Source: CAYQJS01 sp964417895 (lineage in GTDB: Bacteria; Chloroflexota; UBA6077; SHYK01). Taken from it: DNA of 64,000 nucleotides. The notes beneath the pieces were generated by a model that did no database searches, was not told the origin of the DNA, and saw only the letters and a program-made list of their open reading frames with translations. Position 1 is the first letter of the stretch; each line of letters starts with the position of its first letter. Shown here piece after piece: positions 1 through 7,931 of the stretch. The translations under genes were made by a program, and so were the position numbers. The DNA lies in the NCBI GenBank assembly GCA_964417895.1, contig CAYQJS010000015.1, forward strand, positions 43,761 through 107,760. The letters run 5' to 3'.

Positions 1-1086
1 TTGTGTCTCCTGTGCACACTTGTTGAACAGTGAGGAGGTAGAACAAGTGTCCCATTATTGACGCGAGATTTGGCGCTGATCCCCACACACCCGACGCTGA
101 TCCCCACGCGCGGCGCTCCTGGAGCGCGCGCGTGGGCGAAGGCGGCCAGGCGAGAACTACCATCCGGATGAGATCGGTGCGTGGCAATGCCAAGCGGTCA
201 AAAACGAGCGGTGGAGTGACGAATCTGAGTACGCGAGCCACGCGTACCATCACTGGCTCGTCACAATAGTCTTGACGCAGGCGGCCGAGGTGTGTATAAG
301 CTTGGTCATCGGCTGTCATGCCGGGGGAAACCCTAGCGTCTCCAGGACAGCGATGCCACGTGGGGGCAACCTGCGCAGCTACAGACTTCCCAGTACGGCG
401 GGCCAGGTGGCGGCCCGAGGGCCGCTGTCGGGGAAGGAGGGCGTATAGCAAACGACGGCGTCTGGGTAACCGCCTCGCCGTGACGTCGCCGGCAAGAGCA
501 CCGAGGTGGACGATCTAGCGAGCGAGATGTTCCTCCGGCTTGGAAGACAATCGACCGCTGTGTAGGCCGCGGGCTGCGGACTGAGCATTGGCTCTCGAAG
601 AGCGCCCGTGAAGGGTGCCCACCGCGCGTGTGAACTACTCGCCAGCACTTTGTTTATTTGGGTTCGAAGGCCGTGACTCCAAGCTAAGGGGAACGTGGGT
701 CAGCCCCACGCAGTCGTCGAGTCGGCTGCCGAGGCAAAATGGCCGTGCGCGACGCGATTGCGCGCTTCGCACGCGCGGCAACCCCAGGGGCGCAGGTTCT
801 TGAGAACCCCCTTCAGGAACCTGCAGCCTTGCCCGCCGAAACCGGCTAACCGCGCAGAGCCTAGGTCCCCAACAAGCATATCGGCGACGCTTTCTATAAG
901 GAGCCACGATTCCCCACGAATGGAGTTAGATGAAGAGAATCTCATTAAAACCAAATACATTAAGATAAATTCATTAAAGGAGCAGTGGGCCGAAGCGAAG
1001 GAAACAACCTCCACCGGGCTGATCTCGCAAGGTTCCAGCGCTGAGACGAGACAAGTCCAGCGCTGCGACCAGAAAGGATGCGTCAA
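1..1086. other. Left-edge region without a supported gene
   Basis: I find no convincing gene in the first kilobase. The short open frames on both strands have no recognisable domains, no good ribosome binding sites and arginine/proline-rich compositions typical of GC-rich noise. Near the edge are an inverted pair CACTTGTT/AACAAGTG (about 17-50) and two direct copies of a 13-bp motif (74-107), which look like an insertion-sequence end. The stretch around 930-1000 is noticeably AT-richer than its surroundings and could hold the promoter of the secreted-protein gene that follows. Confidence 0.5.
74..107. repeat. Pair of 13-bp direct repeats, possible IS end
   Basis: CGCTGATCCCCAC occurs at 74-86 and again at 95-107, 21 bp apart. 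Multiple short subterminal repeats are typical of IS21-family ends, so this may be the edge of a lost or off-window element. No transposase is visible next to it, so the family assignment is tentative. Confidence 0.35.
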
Positions 1087-1995
1087 ATGTTCAGCAGCCA
1101 TCCCGTCCGGTCTGCGCTGATCGGCAGCTTCACCGCGCTTGTCCTCCTGTTGACGAGCGTGCAGGTTGACGGCAGTCACCCCGCCTTATTCAGCGAAACC
1201 CCCATAGCGGCGGCACAGGGTCCCTGCGATTCGCTCCGCGACTTCGATCGCGGGAATTTCCCCAATCCGCTCCTGATCAACAACGCGTTCTTTTCCCTGA
1301 CCCCCGGGCTGCAGTACCGGTACGATGGGCTGTCAGGCGGCCTCCCTCGTCGAGTGATTTTTACGGTCACCGACGTGACTAAGGTGATCGACCGCGTGAA
1401 CACGCGGGTCGTCTGGGACGTGGACCTGGAAGCTGGTGTGAAGAAGGAGGAAGAGCTCGCCTTCTTCGCTCAGGATAATCGCGCGAATGTCTGGGCGATG
1501 GGTGAGTACCCGGAGGAGTTCGAAGGCGGCGTGTTCGTCGGCGCCCCGAAGACCTGGATACCCCGGCAGTCTGGGGCGAGGGCCGGCGTTCACTTTCCCG
1601 GCAGACCGCGCGTCGGGGAGGACCCCTACCACCAGGGCAAGGCTCTGCCGGTCTTCTGGGACTGCGCCGAGCCGGTCGCGACGGGCGGGACGGTCTCTGT
1701 GCCGGTGGGCACCTTCACCGGCGTCTTGACGACGAACGAGTGGAGCGCTCTCGACCCGGCAGGCGGCATTCAGGCCAAGCAATACGCGCCCGCTGTGAAG
1801 CAGGTCATCAAGATCTTCGAGGTAGACAACCCCGCCGGCGAATTCCTGAACCTGACGCGGATCAGGACTCTCGACAGTGACGCTCGTGAGGAGGCCAACG
1901 ATCAGGCGCTGAGGCTGGATCGGCGCGGGTACCGCTTCGGAGGCCCCGCGTACGCGGCAACGCCGCGCGCCGTATGCCAACAGTCATGCCCGTAG
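1087..1995 (+). CDS. Conserved secreted protein of unknown function
   Basis: About 302 residues. The N terminus is a clear signal peptide: a short basic stretch, a hydrophobic core (ALIGSFTALVLLLT) and a likely cleavage site near AAAQG. The mature part has the pattern FDRGNFPNPLLINNAFF near its start, then FTVTDVTKVIDRVNTRVVWD and a WAMGEYPEEFE segment, which I associate with a family of conserved secreted bacterial proteins without known function. Cysteines near both ends could form a disulfide. The AAAGG element directly abuts the ATG at 1078 but is well spaced from the ATG at 1087, so I prefer 1087. It stands alone in its orientation. Function unknown. Confidence 0.75.
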   Translation: MFSSHPVRSALIGSFTALVLLLTSVQVDGSHPALFSETPIAAAQGPCDSLRDFDRGNFPNPLLINNAFFSLTPGLQYRYDGLSGGLPRRVIFTVTDVTKVIDRVNTRVVWDVDLEAGVKKEEELAFFAQDNRANVWAMGEYPEEFEGGVFVGAPKTWIPRQSGARAGVHFPGRPRVGEDPYHQGKALPVFWDCAEPVATGGTVSVPVGTFTGVLTTNEWSALDPAGGIQAKQYAPAVKQVIKIFEVDNPAGEFLNLTRIRTLDSDAREEANDQALRLDRRGYRFGGPAYAATPRAVCQQSCP

Positions 1996-2007
1996 GGCGC
2001 AGCTGGG

Positions 2008-2049
2008 GGCCGGCCGGAGATCCTTCGGTGGCGCTCAAGATGACAGCTG
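2008..2049. repeat. Half-copy of an intergenic palindromic repeat
   Basis: The string ending in GCTCAAGATGACAGCTGTC, preceded by GATCCTTCG, matches the right arm of the repeat seen complete at 7236-7310 and 32803-32912. No left arm is recognisable here. It sits just after the stop codon of the secreted protein. Confidence 0.4.
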
Positions 2050-2135
2050 TCAAACCATCATTGACGCCGCATTAGTGCGCACGGCGACTCGCACGATGCT
2101 CGCGGGGCCATAGTCAGTCGGGTTGCGCGCCGCCG

Positions 2136-2924
2136 CTAACCGCGGGCCGCGCGCAGTCGATCGAGGAGGTCGGCCAGGTCCCGCACGACGAGATCGGGGG
2201 TCGTCTCGCCGGCTCCGACCGGGTCCGAAGCGACGAGGATCGTGCCGATGCCGGCAGCCCGCCCGGCGCGGATGTCCGCCTGGACCTGGTCGCCGACGAT
2301 GGCGGCATGCTGGAGGGGCGCGCCGAGCCGCTCGAGGGCGACCGTGAGGATCGTGGGTTCTGGCTTGCCAATCACGGTGGGCTGCACCCCGGTCGCTGTA
2401 GCGATGGCGGCAACGATCGCGCCGGCGCCCGGCCACCAGCCTTCCTCGACGGGGAGCGCTCGGTCGGCGTTGGTGGCGACGAAGCGCGCGCCGCGCTGAA
2501 TCGCCAGGCAGGCTGCGACCAGCCTCTGATACGTCAGCTGGCGGTCCAGCCCGACGACGACGACGGCGGCGTCCTCGTCGTCGACGACGAAACCGGCCTG
2601 TAGCAGGATCTGGCGGAGACCGTCCTCCCCGACGATACAGAGCCGAGCGCCCGGTCCCGCGATCCTCCGCACGTACTGGGCCGTCGCCTCCGAGCTCGTC
2701 ACCACGTCGCGCGCCTCCGCTGGCACGCCCATGCGGGCGAGCTTCGCCTGGAACTGCTCGGGCGTCTGGGTGGCGTTGTTCGTGACGAAGGCGTGCTGAA
2801 TGCCGAGGCTATCCAGGGTCGGGACGGCGTCGAGAGCGCCGGCGAGCGGCGTGTCGCCGCGGTACATCACGCCGTCGAGATCGATCAGGAGCGCCCGGAG
2901 GCTCCGCAGGAAGTCCTGGGCCAT
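2136..2924 (-). CDS. HAD-IIA family sugar/nitrophenyl phosphatase-like hydrolase
   Basis: A 262-residue cytosolic HAD-superfamily hydrolase of the NagD/4-nitrophenylphosphatase type. Motif I is LLIDLDGVMYRG, with nucleophile Asp15 and acid/base Asp17. The motif II region is AFVTNNATQTPEQF, the conserved lysine lies in TVIGKPEPTI, and motif IV is IVGDQVQADIRAG. The capping domain sits between motifs II and III, as in class IIA. Family members dephosphorylate small sugar phosphates, glycerol phosphate or phosphoglycolate; the substrate cannot be read from sequence. An AAGGGGA element lies upstream of the ATG. It is followed on the same strand by nothing closely spaced. Confidence 0.88.
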   Translation of the reverse strand: MAQDFLRSLRALLIDLDGVMYRGDTPLAGALDAVPTLDSLGIQHAFVTNNATQTPEQFQAKLARMGVPAEARDVVTSSEATAQYVRRIAGPGARLCIVGEDGLRQILLQAGFVVDDEDAAVVVVGLDRQLTYQRLVAACLAIQRGARFVATNADRALPVEEGWWPGAGAIVAAIATATGVQPTVIGKPEPTILTVALERLGAPLQHAAIVGDQVQADIRAGRAAGIGTILVASDPVGAGETTPDLVVRDLADLLDRLRAARG

Positions 2925-2979
2925 GTCATTCCCCTTCGTACAACCTCACGTAGGTGGGGTGACCCCTGGATCGGGGGCG

Positions 2980-4815
2980 TCACGCACTCCCTCGCGCTTC
3001 CCCCCCTCGCGGCTCCCTATCGAGGGAGAGGGAAGACTCGGGCAGCCCCTCGACCCAGAAGGCATCGTCCGGGGCCTGCTCCAGCACGATCAGCATCCAG
3101 CCGTCCTCCTCTCCGAGCGGAAGGTAGCGCGCGCCGGGATTGGCGGTCCACAGAGCATCTCCCGTTATCGAGTAGAGCCGGACCGGCTCGGCGAGGATCA
3201 GCCACTCCTCCTCGCCGGCGGCGCCGGGCTCCTGTGCGGCGGGCGCCCGCGGGCGGCGCGGGCCGGGAGCCGCCGTCGTACGCGTCACCTGTGGCAACGG
3301 AGTCGCCGGCGGCGCCGGGGCCGTCGAGACCGGAGCGAGGCCGGCCGGGGGGAAGAAGACCAGCGGCGGGGCTGGCGCTGGGACCACCGGCACCGCGGCG
3401 GGGGGAGGCGGTGGAGCGACCGCCATCGCGGGGGCTTCGTAGGCGCCAATGTCACACCGCGGCACGCCATCGCCGTTGCCGTCGATGGGTCGAGGCGTGC
3501 CCCGCTGGTCGCTGGGCTCGCAGCCCCTGCCGCTGCCGCCGGTACCCGGGTTTCCGGCGTCGATGGCGGGGCTCGTCGGGAGCAGAGCGTGGGTAAGTGT
3601 GGGCCCTCCATTGCTCTGCAGCGGGCCGATCCGCGGATCCATCCCCGTCAGATCACCCGTGGCGCTGAGCCCGCACGTGCTGCCTCCGTCAAGGTTGTAG
3701 CCCAGCGAGGCGATGGGTCCGCCGCAGGCCCCACTCCCTCCGGTGGGCGCGACGATGGTGTTGCTGATGGTCACCGAGCCACCACTCCAGATGGCGGCCG
3801 CCTGGGTATCCGCCGAGTTCCCCGCCAGCGTGCCGTTGTTCACACTAACGGTGCCGCCGCCCACGTATACGGCGCCGCCGGAGGCCCGCGCCGTATTGCC
3901 GCTGAGGGTCGTGTTGGCCAGCGACACCGACCCTCTGGTGTGGATGCCGCCCCCGTTGGCGGTTGCCGTGTTCGCATTCATCAGGCTCCCACCGATCGAG
4001 GCTGTGGCGCCCGCGGCCACCAGAAGCCCACCCCCGCCGATGGTGGCGCTGCCCGCGGAGTTGGCGGTGATCGTGCTGCCGAAGAGCGTCAGCGCGCCCA
4101 GGCGATGGTAGATGCCACCGCCCGACGCGCTCGCCGAGTTGCCGCTATAGGTGCTTTGCGTCACGTTCAGGGTGCCGTTGTTGAAGACGCCCGCGCCGAA
4201 GCTGGCCGTGTTGCCGGTGACCGCGGTGTTCACCAACGACAGCGTGCCGCCCTCGTCGTTGACGATCCCGCCCCCCGAGGTGGCCGTGTTGCCGGAGACG
4301 ACCGTATTCCTGAGCGTGACCCGTCCGCCGCCGGCGATGTAGATGGCGCCGCCGCCGCCGTCCAGGCTGATGTCGGCCGGGCGAGGAACGTTGCCGTTGC
4401 GCAGCGTGATGCCGCTGACCTCGACCGCGACCGGACCGATGACGTGGAGGATCCGGTCGGACCCATTGCCGTCGATGACGGTGGTCGCGGCGCCGGCTGC
4501 GGTGAGCGTGAGGGGCTGCGTGATATCGAGGTCGCCGGTGGCGGCGAGGTTTTCGCCGCGCCCGACCAGGGTGAGCGCGTACGTACCGGGCGGAATGGAG
4601 ATGACATCCAGCGCGGGAGTTACGTTCGCCTCCTGCACCGCTGCTCGCAGCGTGCACGCGCCGGTCGCCGTCGCGCACCGGCCATCGCCCGGATTGACGT
4701 CCGCGCCGTCGGCGGTGGTCGTCACGGTAAACAACGCGGCCTGGGCTGAGGGAGTCGGGCTGACCAGCGCTGCCAGGATTCCCAGGGTACCGGCAAGGGC
4801 AATGGCCCGCATCAT
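2980..4815 (-). CDS. Secreted CSLREA / right-handed beta-helix repeat protein
   Basis: About 611 residues. The start at 4815 is chosen because GGAGG lies 8 nt upstream and a signal peptide (MMRAIALAGTLGILAALVSP...AQA) begins there; the open frame extends further upstream through the riboswitch leader. A CSLREA-type module follows (FTVTTTADG ... CTLRAAVQEAN). Then come about eight imperfect parallel beta-helix turns with the recurring patterns NTxxSGNTAxxxGGGI and NSAxxxGGG, closed by a choice-of-anchor-Q-like region (SPAIDAG ... DQRGTPRP ... CDIGAYE). The C terminus has a proline/alanine-rich linker and a compact WLILAEPVRLYS-type domain that might be SH3-like. Such proteins are exported surface or adhesive proteins; the ligand is unknown. 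Its leader carries a predicted cobalamin riboswitch. Confidence 0.85.
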   Translation of the reverse strand: MMRAIALAGTLGILAALVSPTPSAQAALFTVTTTADGADVNPGDGRCATATGACTLRAAVQEANVTPALDVISIPPGTYALTLVGRGENLAATGDLDITQPLTLTAAGAATTVIDGNGSDRILHVIGPVAVEVSGITLRNGNVPRPADISLDGGGGAIYIAGGGRVTLRNTVVSGNTATSGGGIVNDEGGTLSLVNTAVTGNTASFGAGVFNNGTLNVTQSTYSGNSASASGGGIYHRLGALTLFGSTITANSAGSATIGGGGLLVAAGATASIGGSLMNANTATANGGGIHTRGSVSLANTTLSGNTARASGGAVYVGGGTVSVNNGTLAGNSADTQAAAIWSGGSVTISNTIVAPTGGSGACGGPIASLGYNLDGGSTCGLSATGDLTGMDPRIGPLQSNGGPTLTHALLPTSPAIDAGNPGTGGSGRGCEPSDQRGTPRPIDGNGDGVPRCDIGAYEAPAMAVAPPPPPAAVPVVPAPAPPLVFFPPAGLAPVSTAPAPPATPLPQVTRTTAAPGPRRPRAPAAQEPGAAGEEEWLILAEPVRLYSITGDALWTANPGARYLPLGEEDGWMLIVLEQAPDDAFWVEGLPESSLSLDREPRGGEARGSA

Positions 4816-4857
4816 CGTGTTCACCTCCGCGAGCTTTGTTCGATTGGGTCCCGGGTC

Positions 4858-4905
4858 AAAAAAGGCCCCCCGTTCTTCCTTCGAACAAAAGGACGAACGG
4901 GGGGC
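4858..4905 (-). terminator. Intrinsic terminator in the riboswitch leader
   Basis: On the minus strand GCCCCCCGTTC (4905-4895) pairs perfectly with GAACGGGGGGC (4875-4865), with an inner CCTT/AAGG extension, and is followed by six T residues at 4863-4858. It lies between the riboswitch and the start codon of the beta-helix gene, the arrangement expected for transcription attenuation. Confidence 0.85.
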
Positions 4906-4931
4906 AACCAAGCCAACACGCGGTCGCTGGT

Positions 4932-4950
4932 CTTCGTCCCTTGCTCGAAG
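4932..4950 (-). promoter_or_regulatory. Predicted antiterminator strand
   Basis: On the minus strand the RNA CUUCGAGCAAGGGACGAAG (4950-4932) is complementary, with a few G-U pairs and one bulge, to UUCGUCCUUUUGUUCGAAG (4897-4879) inside the terminator hairpin. Pairing of these two segments would destroy the terminator, so this is the likely antiterminator strand. Confidence 0.7.
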
Positions 4951-4963
4951 GACTTCGCCGAAA

Positions 4964-5055
4964 GGTGGGCCGGGTGTTCGGGCTCGTGGGTGCAACCCCA
5001 CTCACCGTTGCGGCACAGCGCCGGTTATCTCTCCGGTCTTTCCCCGCGTCCCACC
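4964..5055 (-). promoter_or_regulatory. Cobalamin riboswitch aptamer
   Basis: Read on the minus strand, the conserved landmarks of a cobalamin aptamer occur in order: GGGGAAAGACCGG, then AACCGGCGCTGTGCCGCAAC followed by GGTGAG, a small GTGGG/CCCAC hairpin, and finally GAGCCCGAACACCCGGCCC. The ends GGTGGG and CCCACC pair to close the core. The spacing and the final GAGYCCGAANACC-like box agree with the family consensus as I recall it. Downstream lie an antiterminator strand and an intrinsic terminator, and then the secreted beta-helix gene. The short overall size suggests a compact subclass; ligand selectivity (adenosyl- or aqua-/methylcobalamin) is not assigned. Confidence 0.78.
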
Positions 5056-5123
5056 GCGTTTTTCAAGTATCGATGCCGGAAGCATTCACCTCATTGGACG
5101 TTTCCCCGCCCGGGTCATGTAGT

Positions 5124-5789
5124 CTATCGTATCTGGCGCAGAGCGGCTAGGGATACGGCAGTGATGATGGCGCCGATAGCTACTGTCTGCACGGCGATGC
5201 GGATGGCGGCATCGAAGAAGAAGCCGAGCGGAAAGAGCTGGATCAGGCGGTCGCGCGCCGGGTCCAGCATCCAGAGATCATTGCTGAAGCTCGCCAGGTG
5301 GAACCGCAGGAAGAGCTGGCTGAAGTCGAGGAGCGAGGCCGCGGCGACGGCGCCAACCGCGAGGACGGCCAGCGCACCCCCGAGCGCGCCAGCCCGGACC
5401 AGGGCCCGTCCGCCCGTGGCGGGCCGCGCGATGACGATGGCGACCGCGCTCACCCCGAGCGCCACGAGCGCCGCGCCCCAGACGTCGAAGACTCGATGCA
5501 TGAGGAGCTGCACGTCGGCCATGTGGGCCAGCTCGCGCTCGTTGAGGAGTGGTCCCCGGCTTGTCGGGAGCGCTACGGCGCCCTCCATCCGCTGCGCGGG
5601 CATCTGGAAATAGGTGATGAAGGCGCGGGCGACCTCCGTCAGTTCGGCGCTGGACAGTCCGGTTGTCGGGCCGACGCGATGTCTGGCGAACTCCTCGAGG
5701 TAGAAGCCCCCGTCAAGAGCGACCCCCCGTACGCCGCTGGTTACCAGGAACACGGGCAAGGCGAGGGCGAACACTAGCGTGGCGAGCAC
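5124..5789 (-). CDS. DUF1461 / TIGR01906-type integral membrane protein
   Basis: About 221 residues from a GTG at 5789, which leaves the first membrane helix (VLATLVFALALPVFLVTSGV) at the N terminus as in the family. The open frame continues to 5963, but its first residues are only the translation of the palindromic repeat at 5906-5990, so the long form is unlikely. The family-typical elements are seen: an extracellular-type loop with LSSAELTEVARAFITYFQ, then LLNERELAHMADVQLLMHRVFD, followed by three more hydrophobic segments. Function is unknown for the family. No clear ribosome binding site decides the start. Confidence 0.7.
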   Translation of the reverse strand: MLATLVFALALPVFLVTSGVRGVALDGGFYLEEFARHRVGPTTGLSSAELTEVARAFITYFQMPAQRMEGAVALPTSRGPLLNERELAHMADVQLLMHRVFDVWGAALVALGVSAVAIVIARPATGGRALVRAGALGGALAVLAVGAVAAASLLDFSQLFLRFHLASFSNDLWMLDPARDRLIQLFPLGFFFDAAIRIAVQTVAIGAIITAVSLAALRQIR

Positions 5790-5905
5790 GCGAAGAGCGG
5801 CGAGTGGCGTCCGAAACGGCCGGCGAACAGGGTGGTGATTTTGGGCCGCGGGCGAAGAGTGCGTACCTCGTGCGCCCCGATGCGCAGCTTCCCTCCGACG
5901 AAAAT

Positions 5906-5990
5906 ACCGCTCGTCCTGAGCCTGTCGAAGGAAGGGCGCGGGGGTCGGCAACCTTCGCCTCATGGTTCGACAAGCTCACCATGAGCGGTT
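5906..5990. repeat. Palindromic intergenic repeat (CCTGAGC-TTCGAAGG type)
   Basis: The 24-bp left arm beginning ACCGCTCGTCCTGAG and the right arm ending CACCATGAGCGGT are inverted copies with about 20 matches. The core CCTGAGCCTGTCGAAGG is shared with the copies at 19737-19840 and 35827-35901. Confidence 0.75.
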
Positions 5991-6041
5991 TTCATGGGTT
6001 CGGGGCGGGCCGAAGGCCCATGATTCCTCAGCATGACATTG

Positions 6042-6398
6042 TCACAGCAGAAGCATGCGCATAGGCTCAAGGGTCCGGCTGAACGGGTTGAGCATCAGAC
6101 CGAGTTCTTCGAGCGTGACGACGCCGAGCAGGGGCTGATCATCACCCGGTTCACCGAGGACTACAGGAGTATGCCGCTGACCCTGGGGGAGCGAGATGAG
6201 GCATTCCGACAGTCTGCGCTCCACCCGGGTCCCATCGGCCAAGCGGAAGCCCATTGACTGGTCGGGGGTGAGCTCTATTGCCTGCCAGGCCTGGTAGGGC
6301 AAAAGCGTGTACGGTGCTCCACTGTCGACAAGAAACTCGAGGCTTGCCTCTTTGCCGGTTGGACCGGTAACGGTCCCCTGGACGTAGGTGATCCCCAT
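6042..6398 (-). CDS. Clan AA (retropepsin-like) aspartic protease
   Basis: About 118 residues when started at the ATG at 6398. It contains the single aspartyl-protease half-site FLVDSGAPYTLLP and a later hydrophobic-hydrophobic-Gly turn, LLGVVTLEELGL, matching the small single-domain bacterial proteases that act as dimers. A longer frame to 6440 exists, but it would overlap lgt. The chosen ATG begins one base after the lgt TAG, so the two genes are almost certainly co-transcribed and probably translationally coupled. It has no signal peptide or membrane segment, so it is predicted to be cytosolic. Its substrate is unknown; a link to lipoprotein maturation is only suggested by position. Confidence 0.75.
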   Translation of the reverse strand: MGITYVQGTVTGPTGKEASLEFLVDSGAPYTLLPYQAWQAIELTPDQSMGFRLADGTRVERRLSECLISLPQGQRHTPVVLGEPGDDQPLLGVVTLEELGLMLNPFSRTLEPMRMLLL

Positions 6399-6399
6399 G

Positions 6400-7215
6400 C
6401 TACGGGTGGGCGGGCTGGCCGTGGATGGGGGTGGCGGCACGCTGCGAGCGGCCGAACAGATAGAGGATGAGCGGCACGCCCACCATGACGGTCAGGAGGC
6501 TGAACACCTGGGCCTCTTTGAGCCCGAACAGGAACTCGGCGTCCAGCCGAAGGAACGAGATCCAGAAGCGGCCGAACGAATAGAGGCTGGCGTAGACCCA
6601 GAAGAGGACGCCGTCGACGGCGATCCGTGTGCGCAGCCTCCAGAGCAAGCCGAACATGGCCAGGTCGTAGAGCCCCTCGTAGACCTGCGTCGGATGGCGC
6701 GGGATGCCGAAGTCGGGGACGAGGGTGTTGGGGTTGATGTACGCAGTCGCCCAGGGCAGGTTGGCAGCCACGCCTTGATGGTCGCCGTTGAAGAAACACC
6801 CGATTCTGCCAATGGCCTGGCCGAGCACCATGCCGGGGGCAGCGGCGTCCGCGAGCTTTCCCACGGAGAGGTTGTGCGTCCAGGCGTAGGCGAGCCCCCC
6901 CACGACACCTCCAAACAAGCCGCCGTAGATGGCCATGCCGCCTTCGTTGATCATCACGATCTTGATAGGGTTGGCCAGGTAGACCGGAAGTGCGTCGAGC
7001 ACGTGGAAGAGGCGAGCGAAGACGAAGCCGAGGGGCACGCCCCACGTCGCCAGGTTCACGGCTTCATCTATCGGGATGCCGCGCCGTTCGGCCTCCTTGG
7101 CGCCGACGTAGACCCCGGCGACGATGCCGATACCAATCATCAGGCCGTACCAGCGCAAGACGAACGGGCCGATCTGGACGATGATGGGATCGAGGGGGAG
7201 GAAAAGGCCACCCAC
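6400..7215 (-). CDS. lgt: Prolipoprotein diacylglyceryl transferase
   Basis: A 271-residue polytopic inner-membrane enzyme that transfers diacylglycerol from phosphatidylglycerol to the lipobox cysteine of prolipoproteins. The Lgt signature GRIGCFFNGD is present, as are the essential-arginine/histidine region HPTQVYEGLYD and the N-terminal LRWYGLMIGIGI. Seven hydrophobic segments are visible. It leads a tight pair with the aspartic protease downstream. A lipoprotein substrate is visible in the window (the glycosidase at 18612-19739 has the lipobox LAAC). Confidence 0.95.
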   Translation of the reverse strand: MGGLFLPLDPIIVQIGPFVLRWYGLMIGIGIVAGVYVGAKEAERRGIPIDEAVNLATWGVPLGFVFARLFHVLDALPVYLANPIKIVMINEGGMAIYGGLFGGVVGGLAYAWTHNLSVGKLADAAAPGMVLGQAIGRIGCFFNGDHQGVAANLPWATAYINPNTLVPDFGIPRHPTQVYEGLYDLAMFGLLWRLRTRIAVDGVLFWVYASLYSFGRFWISFLRLDAEFLFGLKEAQVFSLLTVMVGVPLILYLFGRSQRAATPIHGQPAHP

Positions 7216-7235
7216 ATTGCCCTCCGCGGACCGGA

Positions 7236-7310
7236 CCTGTCATCCCGAGCGAAGCGAAGCATCCGCAACGGCGAGGCACCGACGCTTCGCCTTCGGCTCA
7301 CAATGACAAC
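7236..7310. repeat. Palindromic intergenic repeat (GTCATCCCGAGC...CAATGACA type)
   Basis: The arms CTGTCATCCCGAGCGAAGCG and CTTCGGCTCACAATGAC are imperfect inverted copies. It separates lgt from the DUF503 gene and belongs to the same family as 32803-32912 and the half-copy at 2008-2049. Confidence 0.7.
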
Positions 7311-7325
7311 GCGAAATTGTACCCG

Positions 7326-7619
7326 CTACAACGCGGATAGCACCTCAACGTCCACGGCGCCCACCTCGGCGTCGAGCCGGGTGCGCTCGAGGGTCCGGAG
7401 CGCCGCCTCCACCACCTCGCGCGCGTGGCCGGCGGTCCCCGACACCACGGCCACGCCGAGGACGGCCAGGCCCCACTGTCGCTGCGCCGCGATTTCGGCG
7501 ATGGAGACGGGGAACTGGTTGGCCAATCGCCCCTTGACGGACTGCACGACGCGGCGCTTGTCTTTGAGGGAAGTAGCAGCGGGGATGTGCAGCTCGACGC
7601 GCGCAACGGCAACGAACAT
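7326..7619 (-). CDS. DUF503 family protein
   Basis: A 97-residue small cytosolic protein. It shows the DUF503 hallmark SLKDKRRVVQSVKGRL, followed by a predicted ferredoxin-like beta-alpha-beta pattern (VSIAEIAAQRQWGLAVLGVAVVSG). The ATG at 7619 has AGGAG at 9 nt and is preferred to an in-frame TTG at 7628. The family is widespread and often found near ribosome-associated genes, but its biochemical role is not established. Confidence 0.85.
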   Translation of the reverse strand: MFVAVARVELHIPAATSLKDKRRVVQSVKGRLANQFPVSIAEIAAQRQWGLAVLGVAVVSGTAGHAREVVEAALRTLERTRLDAEVGAVDVEVLSAL

Positions 7620-7634
7620 GAATAACAACTCCTG

Positions 7635-7640
7635 TATAAT
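7635..7640 (+). promoter_or_regulatory. Candidate -10 element for tRNA-Sec
   Basis: A perfect TATAAT lies about 70 bp before the tRNA-Sec. No good -35 hexamer is visible at the normal distance, so this is a weak call. Confidence 0.35.
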
Positions 7641-7708
7641 GCGGCACTATTGGAACAACGTCTGACCCACCTGGCGGAAGCCGACGTGGATCGGACTTGG
7701 TGTATTGT

Positions 7709-7806
7709 GGGGGCGGACGGGTCCTGGTGGGTCTCGCGGTCTTCAAAACCGTTGCGCGGCACTGTAGGGTGTCACGGGTGGGTTCGACTCCCATACGCCT
7801 CCGCCA
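7709..7806 (+). tRNA. selC: tRNA-Sec (anticodon TCA)
   Basis: The 98-nt gene includes an encoded CCA. The anticodon arm is CGGU-CUUCAAA-ACCG with anticodon UCA, which reads UGA. A long variable arm follows, then the T arm GGUUCGACUCCC and an eight-nucleotide acceptor 3' strand ACGCCUCC, with discriminator G and CCA. The acceptor 5' strand GGGGGCGG pairs with it except at the last position. The extra-long acceptor stem, extended variable arm and UCA anticodon together are diagnostic. selA, selB and selD are not in this window. Confidence 0.93.
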
Positions 7807-7931
7807 CCCAAATGATCTCCGTGTCGCGCCGCGCGGGCTAGTGCGAAGCCAACAGGTATCCTCAATGGAGCGGGTACAGAGCCTGGTCGGGGTCTAATCC
7901 GAAGAGTGAGCCGCAGCCGAGGAGCAACGCG

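Noticed and set aside
318..1120. Several open frames of 60-160 codons on both strands
   Set aside because: Mutually overlapping, no domains or ribosome binding sites, composition of random GC-rich sequence.
4836..5001. Longer N terminus of the beta-helix protein up to 5001
   Set aside because: It would translate the riboswitch and terminator; the ribosome binding site and signal peptide place the start at 4815.
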